DNA of 64,000 nucleotides from Amycolatopsis jejuensis (lineage in GTDB: Bacteria; Actinomycetota; Actinomycetes; Mycobacteriales; Pseudonocardiaceae), in NCBI RefSeq assembly GCF_000717335.1, contig NZ_JNYZ01000030.1, forward strand, positions 1 through 64,000, in the 5' to 3' direction. The position numbers and the translations under genes are program-made. Each line of letters opens with the position of its first letter. Position 1 is the first letter of the stretch. The notes beneath the pieces are model-generated. The model saw nothing but the letters and a program-made list of their open reading frames with translations, did not search any database and had not been told where the DNA came from. Shown piece by piece: positions 62,679-64,000 of this stretch.

Positions 62679-64000
62679 ATGGGTTTGGGCAGGAAGCTGG
62701 CGATCGCCGGGATCATCGCGCTGACCGCAGGAGTGACCGCGACACCGGCGACCGCAGCCGCCCCGATCGGCTGGAAACCGTGCCCCACCGCCCCCGGCGT
62801 CGAATGCGGCACGCTCACCGTGCCGCTCGACTGGGATCATCCGGACCGCGGGACCACGGGAATTGCGCTCGCGCGGCACAAAGCCACCGACCCCGCGCAC
62901 CGGATCGGCTCGATCCTCATGGACCCCGGCGGCCCGGGCGGCGCGGGCGCCGGCGAGGTACAGGACGGCTGGTCCCTTTCACCCCGCATCACTGCCCGGT
63001 TCGACACCGTCGGATTCGATCCGCGCGGGGTCGGGCAGAGCACGCCGGTGCGCTGCGGTCTCGACGAAATCACCGCGGACCACCCACAGCTGCCCAAGAA
63101 TTCCGCCGAATTCCAGCAGCTGGTCTCCTACAATCGGGCGCTTGGACGGAGTTGCCGGCGGATCACCGGGCCGCTCGCCGAGCACGTCGACACCCGCAGC
63201 GTCGTCCGGGACATGGACGCGATCCGCGCCGCGCTCGGCGACGAGAAGCTGACGTACTACGGCGTCTCCTACGGCACGTTGATGGGCCAGCAGTACGCCG
63301 AGGCGTACCCGGATCGCGTGCGCGCCCTTGTGCTCGACAGCAACATGGACCATTCGGTGGGGTCGACGTGGGACTTCCTGCGCACGGAAACCGTGGCGGC
63401 GCAAGAGTCGTTCGACGAATTCGCCGCTTGGTGTGATCGGTCGAAGTCTTGCGCGTTGCACGGACAGGACGTGCGCGCCGTGATGGCCGACCTGTACTCC
63501 CGCGCGGAACGCGGCGACCTCGGTACCCCCGACGACCGGCTCGACCCGGTCGCGCTCGTCGGGCTGGTCAGCTCGAACTTCTACGGCCCGACCTGGGAAA
63601 AGCTGGCGAAAAACATGGTCGGCCTGCGAGCCGGGAAGCCCGCCGAATCCGGTTTCGCGATCAGCGTCCCGAGCGCGTTCGGCAGCATTTTCTGTTCCGA
63701 CTGGAGGTTGCCGATCACCAGCTACCCTCAGCTGGACGGCTACCGGCGCGCACTCGCCCACGTGTCCCCCGACCTGCGGTTTTCCCAGCTGGGCTGGACC
63801 TCGGCGGTCGGCTGCGCCGGCTGGCCGGGCCAGGTCCGCAACCCGCAGCACCCGCTGTCGATCCGGCCCGGAACGCCGCTGCTGCTGCTGAACAGCCGCT
63901 TCGACCCGGTGACGCCGTACGCGTGGGCCGCCCGTGCCGCGCAACAGGCCGGAGCCCCGCTGCTCACGTACGACGGCTGGGGCCACGCCGCGTACTTCAA
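62679..64000 (+). CDS. secreted S33-family peptidase (tripeptidyl aminopeptidase-like), truncated by window end
   Basis: At least 440 residues, open to the last base. Signal peptide: LGRKLAIAGIIALTAGVTATPATAAA. Then IGWKPCPTAPGVECGTLTVPLDWDHPD and ILMDPGGPGGAGAG (the GGPG oxyanion motif of S33 peptidases), FDTVGFDPRGVGQSTPVRC, nucleophile YYGVSYGTLMGQQYAEAYPDRV (GVSYG serine), LNSRFDPVTPYAWA with the acid, and the expected histidine in YDGWGHAAY just before the window ends. It is a secreted alpha/beta hydrolase releasing tripeptides or cleaving Pro-containing peptides, as in Streptomyces SlpD/E and Tap. AAAGGG precedes the ATG. Confidence 0.93.
   Translation, partial: MGLGRKLAIAGIIALTAGVTATPATAAAPIGWKPCPTAPGVECGTLTVPLDWDHPDRGTTGIALARHKATDPAHRIGSILMDPGGPGGAGAGEVQDGWSLSPRITARFDTVGFDPRGVGQSTPVRCGLDEITADHPQLPKNSAEFQQLVSYNRALGRSCRRITGPLAEHVDTRSVVRDMDAIRAALGDEKLTYYGVSYGTLMGQQYAEAYPDRVRALVLDSNMDHSVGSTWDFLRTETVAAQESFDEFAAWCDRSKSCALHGQDVRAVMADLYSRAERGDLGTPDDRLDPVALVGLVSSNFYGPTWEKLAKNMVGLRAGKPAESGFAISVPSAFGSIFCSDWRLPITSYPQLDGYRRALAHVSPDLRFSQLGWTSAVGCAGWPGQVRNPQHPLSIRPGTPLLLLNSRFDPVTPYAWAARAAQQAGAPLLTYDGWGHAAYF

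Overview
The window is high-GC actinobacterial DNA. The gene content (AraC/IclR/TetR/MarR-rich, a bkd operon with an Lrp regulator, an AdaA-AlkA fusion, a TM0106-type nuclease-helicase, an Rv1733c-like protein, an EspR-like XRE protein next to an ImmA protease, and a MAB_1171c-family membrane protein) and the abundance of apparently leaderless promoters suggest a Pseudonocardiaceae member such as Amycolatopsis. The genus is inference; no rRNA is present. No tRNA, rRNA or CRISPR array was recognised.

Layout. 1-90 is the tail of an IS5-like transposase cut by the window edge. 358-6227 is an aromatic catabolic cluster: a divergent IclR regulator, flavin reductase, HpaB/PheA1-type monooxygenase, intradiol (catechol) dioxygenase, muconate cycloisomerase and a stand-alone RibF-like FAD synthetase. 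It reads as phenol to catechol to muconate to muconolactone, with FAD supply attached. 6290-12661 holds a membrane protein, argG with an ArgR-like operator, a GlxA/AraC regulator, two divergent Fur paralogues and a hydrolase-TetR pair. 13066-14742 carries a small AA10 lytic polysaccharide monooxygenase under a DasR-type (dre) site and a TetX-like flavin monooxygenase. 16259-25656 contains a large RecB-like nuclease/helicase, a secreted lectin-like multidomain protein, RNase Z and an epoxide-hydrolase-like enzyme. 26673-30818 is small enzymes (hydrolase, VOC, two GNATs). 31299-35267 is the Lrp-bkdABC locus for branched-chain keto acids. 35271-43112 has a MocR/AhpD-like pair, a CsbD stress gene with a SigB-type promoter, a methyltransferase, a hydrolase, an ECF sigma/anti-sigma pair and a DUF3800 gene. 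43483-45455 is alkylation repair (AdaA-AlkA plus Ogt). 45899-52265 contains a PEP mutase-like enzyme, peptide deformylase, a cysteine-desulfurase-like enzyme, an enoyl-CoA hydratase, TetR/GNAT and two poorly known proteins.

The most unusual locus is 53263-60081. An EspR-like regulator and an ImmA/IrrE protease lie on one side and a MAB_1171c-family membrane protein on the other. Between them, on the opposite strand, are an NAD-dependent epimerase-like gene and a single 1109-residue protein combining ketosynthase, carrier protein and PLP alpha-oxoamine synthase. This looks like a compact biosynthetic system that condenses an acyl chain with an amino acid, with its own regulators. 60063-64000 ends with thioredoxin/MerR, MarR/flavin monooxygenase and a truncated S33 peptidase.

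Two themes run through the window. First, many regulators and enzymes have a -10 hexamer 6-8 bases before the start codon and no Shine-Dalgarno (leaderless mRNA), often with the operator between or over -35 and -10. Second, several gene-free islands of 0.5-1.5 kb hold degenerate tandem repeats, most of them C-rich on the + strand; two of them (15.5 and 41.1 kb) appear to share a core motif.
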